This document shows, piece after piece, positions 32,443 to 43,856 of a stretch of 64,000 nt of DNA. Position 1 is the first letter of the stretch; the number at the start of each line of letters is the position of its first letter. The translations under genes and the position numbers were made by a program. The notes beneath the pieces are model-generated. The model did no database searches and was not told where the DNA came from. It saw nothing but the letters and a program-made list of their open reading frames with translations. The stretch is from NCBI GenBank assembly GCA_033558025.1, contig JAUCEF010000004.1, positions 2,728,001 through 2,792,000 on the forward strand, written 5' to 3'. Origin of the DNA: Phytophthora sp. 'mugwort'. Taxonomy: Eukaryota > Oomycota > Peronosporomycetes > Peronosporales > Peronosporaceae.

Positions 32443-32533
32443 GCTACTCACCTCAGCAAGACACGAGGAGCGCTCTATATTGCTGTTAATATGACACTGC
32501 AACCACTAAGAGCTCGATAGACTGTTAATTCGC

Positions 32534-32734
32534 TTATACGACACGACTGAGCTGTTGCCTCGACGCTTGGTACAAGTAGAAGAGCTGCACGAGCACCAGG
32601 GCAGTGAAGACAGCTTGCACGAACATGCCGGGTCGACCTCGCACTGCGGGTGTGAATATTGAGACCCCGACAGCCACCACCAGCGCGCACAGCACTGGCA
32701 CAGCCACTTGGAAGGCAGTCGCACTGACGTCCAT
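32534..32734 (-). CDS. Small two-helix membrane protein, 66 aa
   Basis: The intact single-exon frame MDVSATAFQVAVPVLCALVV... has two hydrophobic segments at about residues 9-28 and 39-56. They are separated by a short TPAVRGRPG loop, and the end is polar (YQASRQQLSRVV). The size and layout resemble V-ATPase subunit e or similar tiny ER/vacuolar proteins, but no diagnostic motif confirms this. It ends 91 bp from the convergent ERH stop, and its start is 148 bp from the divergent elongin C start. The tight fit between two confident genes supports it being real. Confidence 0.65.
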   Translation of the reverse strand: MDVSATAFQVAVPVLCALVVAVGVSIFTPAVRGRPGMFVQAVFTALVLVQLFYLYQASRQQLSRVV

Positions 32735-32882
32735 TTGCTAAAAGATCGCTCAAAACGAGTTGATGATGCAGTCATTACAGCACGTTTATGTTCTTTACAT
32801 TATGGATCAGCTAAGTATCCGAATGTGACAGGTGCTTTTCGTTTGAAACTGAACAAGCAAGTGAGGTGTAGCTACGAGAAGC

Positions 32883-33403
32883 ATGGCGCAGGAAGCAGGC
32901 AACGCCGCCCCAGCGCTCGACATGGTCAAGCTCATCAGGTAAAATCTCGCTGCTATTGCTGTCCGTCCGAGTCCGAGCGCGTAGCTCCCTTTGTGGGCTT
33001 GGAAATGTCGACGCAAGTATTGACTGGCGTGTGCGACGTTCTACTGCGATATTTGATACCACACAGCGCCGAAGGCCATGAGATTTACATCAGCAGGAAG
33101 TGCGCCATGGTTTCGGGTACCATCCGCGCCATGCTGAGTGGTGCGTGCATCAGAACTGTCACATTTGTCATTGAAAAAAATGACAACAGAGCTGACAAGG
33201 ATCTCACTCTTGCAGGCCAATTCACGGAGAGGAAGGGCGAGATCACGTTCCCGGACATCAGCGCCCCCATCTTGGAGAAGGTGTCGCAATACATGTACTA
33301 CAAGACGCAGTACGCGGACAGCACGTCGCGGCTGCCCGAGTTTGTCATCGAGCCAGAGATCGCCATGGAGCTGCTCATGGCGGCCAACTACCTTGATTGC
33401 TAA
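32883..33403 (+). CDS. ELOC: Elongin C, 3 exons, 105 aa
   Basis: Elongin C (TCEB1/SKP1-like BTB fold) links substrate adaptors to cullin ubiquitin ligases and belongs to the elongin complex. Exons 32883-32938, 33067-33140 and 33216-33403 use GT-AG introns of 128 and 75 bp. The junctions rebuild LIR-S-AEGHEIYISRKCAM and MLS-G-QFTERKGEI. Family motifs are complete: CAMVSGTIRAMLSG, ITFPDISAPILEKV, YMYYKTQY, and the C-terminal EIAMELLMAANYLDC. The last is nearly invariant across eukaryotes and terminates the protein at the usual place. The length is normal. The divergent small membrane gene lies 148 bp upstream. Confidence 0.95.
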
Positions 33404-33542
33404 GTACTACTGCACGTCCATCTACTTGCAACGAGCTCGCATAGCGTTTCCAGTCTAATACAGGCCACCTCACTGCATCTCCCTCGTAGTTTTTCAATTT
33501 GGTCGGCTATTCTCAGGCAGACTCTTCAGACGCCAAGATCGG

Positions 33543-34145
33543 ATGCTTCTTGCCCAACAGCGACGACGCGCACGGCTTGTGCTACAGCAGGCGATATGTT
33601 ACGAGGCATGGTTCGGTTGTCTTTTTTATCCGATCTCGTGCTTGCTCCTACGTGATAAGGTGAGTAGAAAAACTCGAGTTGCTTTGTACTAGAAGATGAC
33701 TAAAGTTGTATTTGCACGGAAGCTGGCTGCTCTCCAGTATAGCTCTTCGTTGTCTCGTGCACTACCAGTCTGCTGCTTGGTTGTGCTGATCCCGGCAGAG
33801 GTGGCACGATATTTCTTGGGCACGCGTGGCAACTTGCGACCACAGGTTTTTCCCCTCACGGCCTTCGTGTTCCTGTCAGTTTGTCCGCTCTTCCCTGGAC
33901 TCGTGTACTTGAGCTTTTTCGCAGAGCATCGTCTTCCTTTCGACCTGATAGCAGGAGCACTCATCGTGTTGCTGCTCCTAGCGGAGACCGCTGCTGGTTT
34001 CATTGTGCTGCGCGAGTTGCTCCGACAGGAGGCAGCACGATTCCTCCAAATGCGCGAGCTCAGCGACATCACTGCCCGTGAATATGACGATGAGCGAAAT
34101 AGTTTCTTGCAGGGAGACGATAGGAAACCACCAAGGTGGCCTTAA
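33543..34145 (+). CDS. Tmemb_17-family (TMEM17/216/80-like) ciliary transition-zone protein
   Basis: The main exon encodes four-helix membrane protein features. VVLIPAEVARYFLGTRGNL is the family signature (helix 2 followed by G-x-x-GNL), then helices at FPLTAFVFLSVCPLFPGLVYL and LIAGALIVLLLLAETAAGFIVL and a charged C-tail. Family members sit at the base of the cilium in the transition-zone/MKS membrane complex. An upstream exon 33543-33659 (MLLAQQRRRARLVLQQ, then CYEAWFGCLFYPISCLLL) supplies helix 1. It joins either through a 33-bp intron to 33693, or through a donor at 33652 and acceptor at 33768, which omits a basic segment. The junction is uncertain. Neighbouring IFT52 and IFT27 support a ciliary role. 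Confidence 0.7.
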
Positions 34146-34292
34146 GAAGGAAAACAGTGGTAGATATTTCTTCGTAATATACTAACCCTGGCTGGGGCCG
34201 ACGACTCCTCACCTCGACGGTGTCTTTTCAAGGATCATTTTTAAGTCTCAGCGTCGCTAGCTACGACTTTCTCGTGAACTCACCTTGTCATC

Positions 34293-35254
34293 ATGTCGGC
34301 TTTGCGTAGTATGGAGACGACCCACAAGAGCACGGTACGGACCATTAGCATGGTATTAGAAGACTTTCGTTTTCGTGTGACGATTTCTGGATGGCAGACG
34401 GTGTTGCGCTGTAAGGTGGCTATCGTTGGTGATGCTACAGTGGGCAAGACGGCTTTACTGCAGGTTCTCAAGAGCAATGGCCACGAGTACCCGAAAAACT
34501 ACGTGATGGTAACGCTCTGCGTTCAACGAGACAGAGGATACTACGATGTATTCAATTACTTGCTGACTGACTTTGCCTTCTACAGACATCGGACGTGGAG
34601 CTGTCGACGAAGAGCATTGCGATCCCGGATACGAACGTGGTTGTGGAGCTCTACCTCTTCGACTGCGCTGGCCAGAGCGTTTTCAACCAGCTCGACTTTG
34701 GCACTGTTCATGTACGTTTCCCATTCAGTTTTGCTTTGACGTGGCACGGAGAAAAGCTAATATATTTAATATATTATGCAATGAGTTTTAGTACAAAGGT
34801 GCATCGATGGCCCTCATCGTGTTCGATGTGAACAACAAAGAGTCATTCAAGTCGTGCAGCAAGTGGTATCAGGATGTCCGAGACGCATCGCCGAACCACA
34901 ACATCCCTGGTAGGAATCCGTTGCTTTTGCTCGGAGCCGTGGCTAAACAAACTTAAAATTTGCTACGTGCCAGGTGTCTTGCTGGCCAACAAGACGGACC
35001 TTCGCTACAACAATCGCGACGCGATCTCCACGAAGGAGGCCGAGGAGTTTACAGAGCGCAACGACCTTAAGTACTTCGAGTGTTCCGCAGTAAGCGTGTT
35101 GCTGTCAAGTAGGATGGCAATGGCTACAGTTGGCTAACAACTTTGTTCGTGCGTCTGCCGTGCTCAGCAACAGAATTCCGGTGTGGAAACACCTTTCGCG
35201 TACATTGCGGACTGGTTCTACAAGAAGTACCAGACAGCGACGCAGCGTGCGTGA
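34293..35254 (+). CDS. IFT27: Rab-like small GTPase IFT27 (RABL4), 6 exons, 199 aa
   Basis: IFT27 is the small GTPase of the IFT-B complex, paired with IFT25, and acts in ciliary cargo export. Exons 34293-34334, 34398-34508, 34586-34711, 34792-34909, 34974-35089 and 35168-35254 join in frame with GT-AG introns of 63-80 bp. P-loop GDATVGKT lies at about residues 25-32. The G3 motif is DCAGQ at about 77-81, keeping the Gln that animal IFT27 usually lacks. G4 is NKTD at about 138-141 and G5 is CSA at about 169-171. The stretch ESFKSCSKWYQDVRDASP parallels the IFT27 SFNNCSKWLEKAR region, which separates it from true Rabs. There is no C-terminal prenylation cysteine (end QTATQRA), as expected for IFT27. 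Confidence 0.9.
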
Positions 35255-35796
35255 TCGTGATAGTGGCCTTTTCTACTTCGTCCCGACAAATACGTCAAAT
35301 CGCTTCATCCTCTTCGTTTTGTGCTCTTGAATTCATTTCATGCTAAGTATTGATGCCTAAGTATGTTTTTATAACTGTTGTACCTCTTCAATGCTTTCGT
35401 TCGCTTGAAAAGAAATCGCCATTAGTTAGAGGCCTACCGGTCGCAGGAGTTTTACATTTTCTGCAAAAGGAACAAGGTCGCTTCTGACCGGATAGTGTCT
35501 CCGAGATCCTGCGCGAATGTGAACTAAAGGAGCCAGTGCGACAGCCAGGAAGGTATAGGTAAATGAGCGTATACGTTAGGTACGGATACATAACGGGAGA
35601 AAGGAAAACTTTCGTGGACACAGTGCAGGGAAGTGCTGGCGTCCGATAAAGGCAAGGAAGCCACACAAGTGAATCTGCATCCTCCTCCCTAGCCGTGTCC
35701 CCGGGGCCATTCTGGCCCTGCCTGTCGTCGGTTTAAGTGCTTATTTTGTGCTATCCTAAACTTGCTATGTTGCTATGATAACGGGAACACCTGTCC
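35255..35796. other. Spacer after IFT27, no gene
   Basis: Probably the IFT27 3' region and flank. A minus frame at 35388-35666 has no recognisable domain. Confidence 0.5.
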
Positions 35797-35949
35797 TGTG
35801 ACGGGGCACACAACACCTGCACACAGAAAGTGTGACTTCCGGAGAGAATACAAACTCTCGTGGACGGCAGTTCACAAGTCCCTGGTCAGAGTGGACTGTT
35901 ACCAAAATAGGGAGATATAAGACTGAATATATCTATATGTGATCTGATT
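35797..35949 (-). repeat. LTR fragment (end part), split by the PiggyBac-like insertion
   Basis: It begins TGTGACGGGGCACACAAC and follows the LTR at 55427-55752 through ACTTCCGGAGAG, CGGCAGT(T/C)CACAAG and AGATATAAGACT. It stops at the CCCC that precedes the LTR's TTAA. Its continuation (from TTAATGCGTCTAC) is found at 47828. Confidence 0.8.
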
Positions 35950-36013
35950 CCCCTGTACTTACGTGTAGCATTTGACTACATGTGAGGAAAAAGTGCGCAA
36001 TGTCCCTTTTCCG

Positions 36014-36037
36014 AACCTGTTGTATATACGACATGTT
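36014..36037. repeat. Left subterminal palindrome of the PiggyBac-like element
   Basis: AACCTGTTGTATATACGACATGTT pairs with itself apart from a symmetric pair of changes. The same palindrome, perfect, lies at the other end. Confidence 0.75.
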
Positions 36038-36191
36038 ATAGACGCTGGAATAGGCTGAAAATTCGCAAAAAAAGGTTCTTGAAATTAAACAAAAAGCTGT
36101 TGGAAATCATTGCTGTTTTTGCGACAAGACACATGTCGTGACTGCGAACCCGCCACCTCTCTCAATCCAGAAGCAACCAAGAACGAGAGAG

Positions 36192-39100
36192 ATGGCAGCA
36201 CGACGCGAAACTCGCCGCGATCACGAGAACTTTGTGGCCCGGCATGAGGAACGATCCGTATCCGACTGACAGAGCATTATGGCAGAGCACCGTGCGTACT
36301 TGGATGAGCTAAGAGAGAAAACACTGACTTTGGAGAAGAGCAGCCGAGCTGCGGAAGTGACGGGCGCGGGGTTGGCGGCTAACACGGAGAGGGCAGCGGG
36401 CACGGGGACGGTGGTAGACGCGGCCGGCACGGAGAGGGCGGAGACAGCGGTGCCTGTGCAGAAGCCAGCCGCACCTCCTCTTCGACTGGCAAGGCGGCAT
36501 TGTACATTGCTGCTGCAAAGAAGCGGATGAAGGACCGCCTAGAGGAGAATGCAGCCAAAACAATGAAGGGCAGAAATGTTTGGGGGGGAAGGTAAGTGCC
36601 GTCCAAGTCGACAACAGACGGAGTCAAGAAGGCGCCGGGCAAGCAGTAGAAGGTGACAAAACGCAGTTGGCTGCCAGGGCGAGAGAGGAAGAACAGGTTA
36701 AGGAGGCGAGGGCTGTTGATCGCGCGAAGGCAGCAGCCAACCAGCATTCAGCTGCCAAGGCGAGTGAGCGAGTGCGGATGGCAGGCGAAGCGGCACTTGC
36801 AGATCTCTAATGAAAGAAGGTCGACGCCGTAGTGAGTGCTGCACGGGCAAAGCCGTCAGGCCAGAGGAAAGCGTCTCCGAACACGTCTTCTTCGAAGAAG
36901 GCGAATAAGAAGACGAAGAAATCGATGTCTCGTGTTGCAGACGCTGATGAGGATAAGGATATGACGACGACAGTGTGTCTTCGACGGCAACGGTAGAAGC
37001 CACACATGGTGTGAGCATGTGGGTACCTTTCCATAATGTATATACGTCGTGTTCTGATTTTCATGATGTGGTACGTGTGATTGTGCCTGTGTGTCAATAT
37101 GGATGGCGAAGTAACTGACGAACGATTGGGAAGCAGCCACCGCGGCCTGCATCCAGGTATGTATTCTTTCATGATGGATATACAACAAGTTCACAACTTG
37201 TTGACGTCGTATGTTTGACATGTACGCTATGCTTTATAGGGCACTTACTATGGAGTTAGCTGAAGCTGAAGGACTTGATGATGCTGTAGTGTGACGGCGG
37301 ATCACGTTGGTTCAATTACTCGTGGTGATTTTTCCGAAATATTTGATTCGGATATGGATGGAGACGACGCAGACTCGGGAAGACTGGTACATTGAGACGA
37401 AGGGTGTGGCTGCGGTAGAGTTGGAGGCTGAATAATCATTCCTGGCTGAGAGAGGTGGGCCTGATGAGGCAGATGATTTGTCGGGTAAAATGGAGGTTTG
37501 GACGGTGAGGCACTTAGTCTTCGAGGGAAAAGCGAACAGCAACGTGAGCTTCAGCGAAAGCGGCTAAAAGCTGCAATCGATAAACTGGGCAGCGACTACT
37601 GCGAATTGGGATACGTTGACGCCGGACGAGATGGAGGTCCTCCTGCTGGACGAGAACGCGCTGTAGAAGATGCGAGTGGACGCGTGAGATTCTGGTGTGC
37701 TCATCGTTACGACAGGTTGTATATATAACATGCTCTAACTCGCCTCATGTTGTATTGTGCTTCTAGATGCTGGAACACTTCCTGAACGAACGGAGGCGTA
37801 TCCGGGGTTGTACGACGGAGAGTACGACCAAATGATGCTGTGCTCGAAAGAGCCAAGTCACCTTTGCAACTGTTTTTTTTTCATGCCCCCGGGCTATGTC
37901 AGCGTGTTGCAATGGAGAGCAATCGATACTATAGTCAGCATCTGAACGAAAGAGTGGACAGGATATACGAGAAGCAGGTGGACCAAGATGGGAATGCTAC
38001 GCGAGATGATGTGCTGCTTCGAGAGTCGAAAAAACACAAGAAGATTCTACAAGAGGGTATTACGCATTGCATCGGACTACTCATTGCTAGGATGTGGTGC
38101 CCTAACATGCGTCGCTTCGCTGATCACTGGGGAAAGACGTCTGTTGGTGCTGTCCCAAAAAGGACTTTTGGGCGCTATATGTCGAAGGCGCGGTTTGGGG
38201 AGGGGGGGGGGGGTAATGCAGAATCTACATTTCACTGAAATCACGGACTCGCGGGCGGAGACGGATCGAGCTGGGAAGGTTCGGTCAGTGGTGGATACGT
38301 TGCAGTAGACAGTCGCCAGAGGATACATGGTGCCTCCAGCACTGGCTTTTGACGCAGCTATGATTCAGTCGAGAAGCCGCTACAATGTGACGAGGCACTT
38401 CATGAAGGACAAGCCCCACAAATGGGGTACTAAGTTGTTTATGACCTGTTGCGCGACACTGCCTACTGTCTCCAGTACGTTTCCCTGCATGTGGTATGCT
38501 CTTACGTATTATGTGCTGCGTATTGTATTTGTTTTGCACCGCGCCTTCATCATGGAGACAGCGGTGCTTTTTTGGCTAAGTTACACTTGTTGTAAACTAA
38601 CTCATGTTACCCGTTGGCTATGTTGTATATTCTACATGCTGGGCTTGAGGTCGTATACACAGTCGGAACGATATAGACGAACAAGAAGGGATTCCCACCA
38701 GCACTTTTTGTCAAGGAAGCGTCGCGCCCAGCAAATATAGTTCGCGAGTCGGCCACCACTGCTGTTGCGATGTGTTGTCCCGACCTTCAGATGTTGCAGT
38801 GGTGGGACAGGCTTCCAGTGTATCTACCCTCCACTGGCATCAGCACTACTATGGAAACATGCGGTAAGAATACTAGTCTCTACTGCAAATGATCAGGAAC
38901 TAACATGCTGTATTTGTGGTTGTATGAACACAGGCCGCCACATTCCTGGAGGACAATCATACCTGGGCCCGTCCGGGATGTGTGGCTACCATCGCGGGAT
39001 GGGTGGGTTTGATGCCCATGACCAATCGCGGCTGCAGCGCTATTCTCTGCAGGTCCTCGTGCGCTTCAGGAAATACTCGTCTTGGGCCTTGTCGATATGA

Positions 39101-39790
39101 CGGTCGTGAATGCGTTCATCGTCTATCGCGAGGCCTAAAAAGCATAGAGGTCAACTGACAGCAGATCACGCACATTTCCTGGAGATGTTGCAGGCGCGAG
39201 CCGAAGCTATCGTGGAGGAGGCATATGCCATATGATCTTTCGCCAGGATGTTATATATATTGCTAACGCGTGTATTGATGTAGAGCTGTTCGCCAGGACC
39301 TCCAACGCCCACGAGGGGGGACTGTTTCGGCTGAGCATCGCCACACTGGGTTTCCAGAGTGGATGCAGATTCGAGAGGGTGTTCGCAAGCGGTACCAGTA
39401 CCAGTGCAAGGTCGGTTCCATCAGGAAGGATAAAGGGGAGGCAGCGGTTGCGCTACGAGATTATAGTGCGAGGTTTGCAGCGAGGGGAATAAGCGATAAG
39501 TGTGGAGGTGAGCTTTTCTGCATGCATACTAACTGGCTGCTTGTGCTTTGGTGGTGTAGCGTGTATCTGTGTGAACGTACGCGTCCCAACCACTACGTGG
39601 GCAACACCATGACGTGGAATCAGATCTGACACGTCAAATGGAAAAACGCCGAATGGCCTCGTGTCGGCCGCGACATCTAGATGCGCGGGCTTGGCAAGAA
39701 GCGACGCCGCGCTGCGACCGAAGACGGCGAGAACAAGGATGAGGAAAGAGAAGATGATGATGGTGATGCAAGCGATGCGGCAGCCACAGC
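36192..39790 (+). pseudogene. PiggyBac-like (DDE_Tnp_1_7) transposase, frameshifted, intron-like breaks
   Basis: The candidate start ATG 36192 (MAARRETRRDHENFVARHEE) leads into a long low-complexity Ala/Glu/Arg-rich region to about 36800. Transposase blocks follow. VAMESNRYYSQHLNERVDRIY with CIGLLIARMWCPNMRRFADHW and VPKRTFGRYMSKARFG lie at 37840-38200. VVDTLQ, then YMVPPALAFDAAMIQSRSRYNV and FMKDKPHKWGTKLFMTCC, lie at 38290-38460. The first catalytic Asp is present, with the usual next Glu changed to Ala. A later block (DAHDQSRLQRYSLQVLVRF) lies near 39020. A basic C-terminal part (MRGLGKKRRRAATEDGE) lies near 39681. Several AT-rich breaks with GT...AG edges may be introns. Others are frameshifts. 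Inactive. Confidence 0.65.
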
Positions 39791-39799
39791 GGCGTCGCG

Positions 39800-40018
39800 T
39801 GTAACGAGGTTGCACGAAGGTAGCACGAAGTGTAGCCATGCTACGTGTCACCTTGCAGTAATTGGTACTAGGTACCACTTGGATTGACAGGATTTCGGTA
39901 CGTGGCCACAGGGCCACTCGCTATGCATTTGATTAGGTTTAATTGTGGTAGATAGTTAGAGTCATACATTTACACCACAGGCGGCTTCGCCGCAGATACT
40001 CTACGCATCCCTGCTGCA
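39800..40018 (+). repeat. 5' LTR of the plus-strand gypsy element
   Basis: It matches 47004-47210 (for example GTGTAGCCATGCTACGTGTCA) and rejoins the LTR end at CTACGCA...CTGCTGCA. Confidence 0.85.
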
Positions 40019-40138
40019 GCTGGTGGCACCTGTAGTCAATCCTGCACCAGAGTCTTAGGACTATTCCTCGGTGAGGATGGAGCAGACAGCGTTTTCCAAC
40101 CTGTCCCAGAGCCAGCAACACGCGCTGAAAAAGAGCTT

Positions 40139-41059
40139 ATGTCTTTTATGGTCCCTGAGGGCATAACACATATTACTCCGCAAGGACCAAACGCGGTGAA
40201 CGCGCGTCTGGAAGCGTTCTCAAGCTGCAAGAATGCTCTATTGGAGCACCTCCATCAGAGGATGTATGCGTCTGCCACGACGTCGACGTCAACGATAGAG
40301 CAGGAAGCCCCCCCTCGCCGGCCTAAATCGCTCATCCTGAGTGTCAAGACTTTCGAAGGAAAGGAGGGGGAGAGCCCCATGTTATGGATCCGTGTGAGAT
40401 CGAAATGGTGATGGGATCGGCCATGCTCCGTAGTGAGCTACAACGCGTTGCACAAAATCGAAGCTCGGTGGTCGAGCGCGAGATTGGGCACTAATGTGCG
40501 GCGCGTCGATGGACGCTGCCTTCCCGAGCTGGGAGGAGCTGAAACTCCAGCTTTCGCGAGTGTTCAATCCGCCTATCTAGGCGTACCGCGTGCGGTCACG
40601 CTTCCTGAGTACCCGCCAGGGTAAGAAGGACTTGGTTGACTTCGTTCAGGAGTTGCGGACACTGATCCCGGTATGACGGCCGATCCTCTGCCAGAGGCAG
40701 TGATTGTGACAGTTTTTATGGAGGGCCTCCGCACTCGCCCTGCCTCTTTTGAAGAGGCCGTGAGAGTGGCATTGAACGCCGAGTTCAACTTCAAGTCGTC
40801 TCGACTTGGCTGGGGCGTTGATAACGCTACTCCGTCCGACGGACCGGTCCCTGTGGACCACAGCTACGCTGACGATGAGGAAGCTGAGCTTCACGCTGCC
40901 GAGCAGCGCATGGGTGTTCGTCGGTGCTTCATATGCCGAAGCACCATCCATTTGAAGTCAACCTGCCCGTCGCGCAGGTCGCGTCAACCTCCTACGAGCT
41001 TTCGCTCTGCATCGAGCCAAGTCATCGGCTCGTCGCGGGGAAACTGCGACACTCAGTAG
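40139..41059 (+). pseudogene. gag of the plus-strand gypsy element
   Basis: Pieces at 40139-40411 (EQEAPPRRPKSLILSVKTFEG) and 40673-41059 (PLPEAVIVTVFMEGLRTRPASFEE) are capsid-like. They are separated by a frameshifted stretch at 40410-40670. A single CCHC zinc knuckle, CFICRSTIHLKSTC, lies near 40926-40967. Zinc knuckles package the element RNA in known gypsy elements. Confidence 0.75.
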
Positions 41060-41166
41060 GCACGAGCGCCCTGCGGGGAAGGTCTGAGTTCTATTGAGCC
41101 TCGTGGAAGAGGAGGTCAACAGGGCCCAGCCCCGGAGAGAGCCGTACTCTCTAACACGGAACGTGT

Positions 41167-41658
41167 ATGCAAGCGGGGTTGATCGTCGTCGAGTATACGG
41201 TGAAGGGCTTCAAAAAGCCATGGATCATCTTGATCGATTCCGGAGCTTCGGGCAACTATGATCAACGCTCCACGATAGAAGAAAGTCAGCAGTACGCTGA
41301 GGTGTTCAGAGACCACAGGGGTGACATGGTCACTGTTCGCCTAGCGACTGGGACCCGCGTCACGATGCCCAAGGTTCCTTTGAACCTGGGCGTGAAGTTT
41401 CTCGACTTCGATGGCGTGGAACGCTGTCTAGTCCTGGACCTGGATTCGAAGTACGACCTCATCCTGGGCATGGCATGGCTGGAACGCCATGAGCCATGGA
41501 TTGATTGGAGGTCGAAGACCTTGGGCGCAACGCGCTTTACTCCTGATGGAGCTTTGGTGAGTAATGAACCCACCTCTGCTAGGAAACAAAAGCCTTTTGG
41601 CGCGGGCACTGGACCGAGTCGGTCAACGTGCTGGACATCGGAGTATTCGAACTTGTAG
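41167..41658 (+). pseudogene. Aspartic protease region of the plus-strand gypsy element
   Basis: WIILIDSGASGNYDQRSTIE carries the DSG active-site triplet near 41240. The flap and C-terminal strand follow (YDLILGMAWLERHEPWIDW near 41453-41510). The frame continues to 41658. It would cleave the Gag-Pol polyprotein. Known retroelement proteases act as dimers. Confidence 0.75.
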
Positions 41659-41714
41659 ACACTGAAGGTGTCGAGGACAAGAGTCCCGAGCAGAGCTCGT
41701 AGGCTGTGACTGGA

Positions 41715-41977
41715 GCGGCAGGAAACCCGCTGGGTGACATAGGTGACATGTGTCACGACAATGACACTCGTCATGATGACGGTGTGTCGTTACACGCCAT
41801 GCGTGGCGTGGCCGGCCGTATGCCGGGGCATCATGGCCGCGGGCCTCAGGATGCATGTGGGGCGGCAGGCAATCCGCTGGGAGACCGACGTTATGGTGAC
41901 ATTGTTCACGACGGTGAGATTCGTCACGACGGCGAGTTGTCGCTACACGTCATGCGTGGTGGCCGGCTGAGGGCCCA
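41715..41977 (+). repeat. Imperfect 157-bp tandem duplication between protease and RT
   Basis: GCGGCAGG(A/C)AA(A/C)CCGCTGGG(T/A)GAC starts at 41715 and recurs at 41872. Downstream GTCAC/GACGG and CGCCATGCGTGG-like blocks recur in the same order. Translated units share AAGNPLGD and MRGG. Confidence 0.7.
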
Positions 41978-42601
41978 CTGATGGAGGTGACGTGGCACGT
42001 AATCCACGGAGTGGAGACTGCGATCATCGCAGCGCTGCGACGGTTGTCGGTCAAGACATACCAGTCTCGGTGAGACGCACACGGTGCAAGCACCTAGGGG
42101 CGAAGCTGATGTGACTGTTAGGACCTCTCCGAGGCAAACAGTCTCAGCGGGGAGAAGGCTACGATTCCAAGCGTCAGCCATGAGACGCAGAGCGTCTGAT
42201 GCGTCTAGGATGACGAGTGAAGAGACTCCTGGTGATAGCGAACAGCTATATACACTCGTCAACGGAGTAACAGGGGAAGTCGATGGCGACAGCGTTCTAG
42301 AGACTATGCCCACTGCGGACGCTCTGTTGGAGCTGGACGAGATGTCCATTGCCGAGTTCGACGACGCCTTGAACGCCGGCGAGTTAGCCGAGTTGGTCTT
42401 TCTACGACCTGAGGAGGATTTCAACTCGCCGTCGCTTTTGGATAAAGCAGTCCTTGAGGACACCAAGAAGGCGCTGAATGCGCGAGCAGGATCCTCCATC
42501 CTCAAGGACCCTTCGGATCCGTACTACCCTTTGGTGAAGGAATATCAAGACGTGGTCTCGAAAGAATCTCCCTCGAGGCTACTTCCGAATTGAGGTGTAC
42601 G

Positions 42602-43856
42602 TCATGAGATTCCTGGTTCCTGGAACCAAATACTGCGTGACAAGGCAGTGGCCTTTGCCACCAGAACATTGTGACGTCAATTGACGCGTTCTTCCATGCT
42701 AAACACGAGGCGGGTATGGTGGGCGAGAGAAAGTCTCCGCAATCAATGCCTACGTTCTGTGTCAGAAAGCCGAATGGCAAGTGGCGAATCTCTCATGCTT
42801 TTTACAAGCTTAACTCGGCCACTATTCCGGCGCAGACGCCTATTCCTAGGAAGGATGTTCTCCAGAACAACATGGGGTGTACAGTGTACAGTGCCCTCGA
42901 CTTGGTCGATGGATACTATCAATTGTTCATGTGAGCAAGCGATATTCCGCTCACGGCGGTCAGCACTCCAAGCGGTATGCTCTGGGAGTGGCTAGTAATG
43001 CCCCAAGGGCTGTCGAACGCGCCTGCGACGATCAACCGTCTTGTGACGCAACTGTTCATGCCCCACAGGGCGTATGCTCAGACATACTTCGACGATATAG
43101 TCGTCCACAGTCGTGCGGAGCATGGAGACTGATGTGGAGAACCACATTGAGCACCTGCGAGCGGTGATTGAGTGCATGTGCACACACAAGTTGTATGCCA
43201 ACCTTGACAAGTGGGTCTTCGGCGCCGAAGCGATCCCCTTTCTGGTATGCTGCATTGGGAAACGGGGCCTTCGAGCGGATCCCGCTAAGTTTAAGGCCAT
43301 TGTAGACAGCCCGGTTTCAAAGAACCAGAAAAACTTACGGAAGTGGCTTGGTCTGGTCAATTACTTGCACAAGTACAGCAAAACCTATGCTGAGGTGGTA
43401 AGGCTACTGCCCAATCTCATTAAGAAGGATATGAACTGGTGTTGGGACACCAGACATCAAGCGACTTTTGAAGCCATTAAGAAGAGTCTCCTTCAGGCGC
43501 CGATCCTGGCGCCGCCAGATCCCGATCGTCCTTTCAGTGTCGCCTGTGACGCGTCGGACTTTGATATCGGCAGTGCTTTGTTGCAAGCAGACGCTGAAGG
43601 GCATGAACGCGTGATTGCGTTTGAATCTCGCCAGCTTAAGGCTGCTGAGAAGAACTATCCAGTTCATGACAAAGAGCTACTTGCGATGAAGTATGCGCTC
43701 GCCAAATTCAGGGTTCTCCTGCTCGGCTCCAAGCCGTTTGTGATCTACACTGGCCCGTTGGTTCTCCTTCTTCGCGGAGTACAGCTTCGAGGTGAAGTAC
43801 AAACCTGGCAGGCAGAACGTCTTGGCCGATGTGTTATCACGCAGGCGAGACTATGA
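42602..43856 (+). pseudogene. Reverse transcriptase and RNase H of the plus-strand gypsy element
   Basis: RT fingers and palm read from KYCVTRQWPLPPEHCDV through PTFCVRKPNGKWRI, TPIPRKDVLQNNMG and YSALDLVDGYYQLFM, then shift frame. The catalytic motif region YFDDIVVHSRA lies near 43085-43120. The thumb and RNase H (DPDRPFSVACDASDFDIGSALLQ, KNYPVHDKELLAMKYALAKFR) form the open stretch 43113-43800. Two frameshifts near 42930-43110 and one near 43755 make it inactive. Confidence 0.85.

Noticed and set aside
32534..32734. Naming the small membrane protein as V-ATPase subunit e
   Set aside because: Size and topology fit, but no diagnostic residues could be confirmed.
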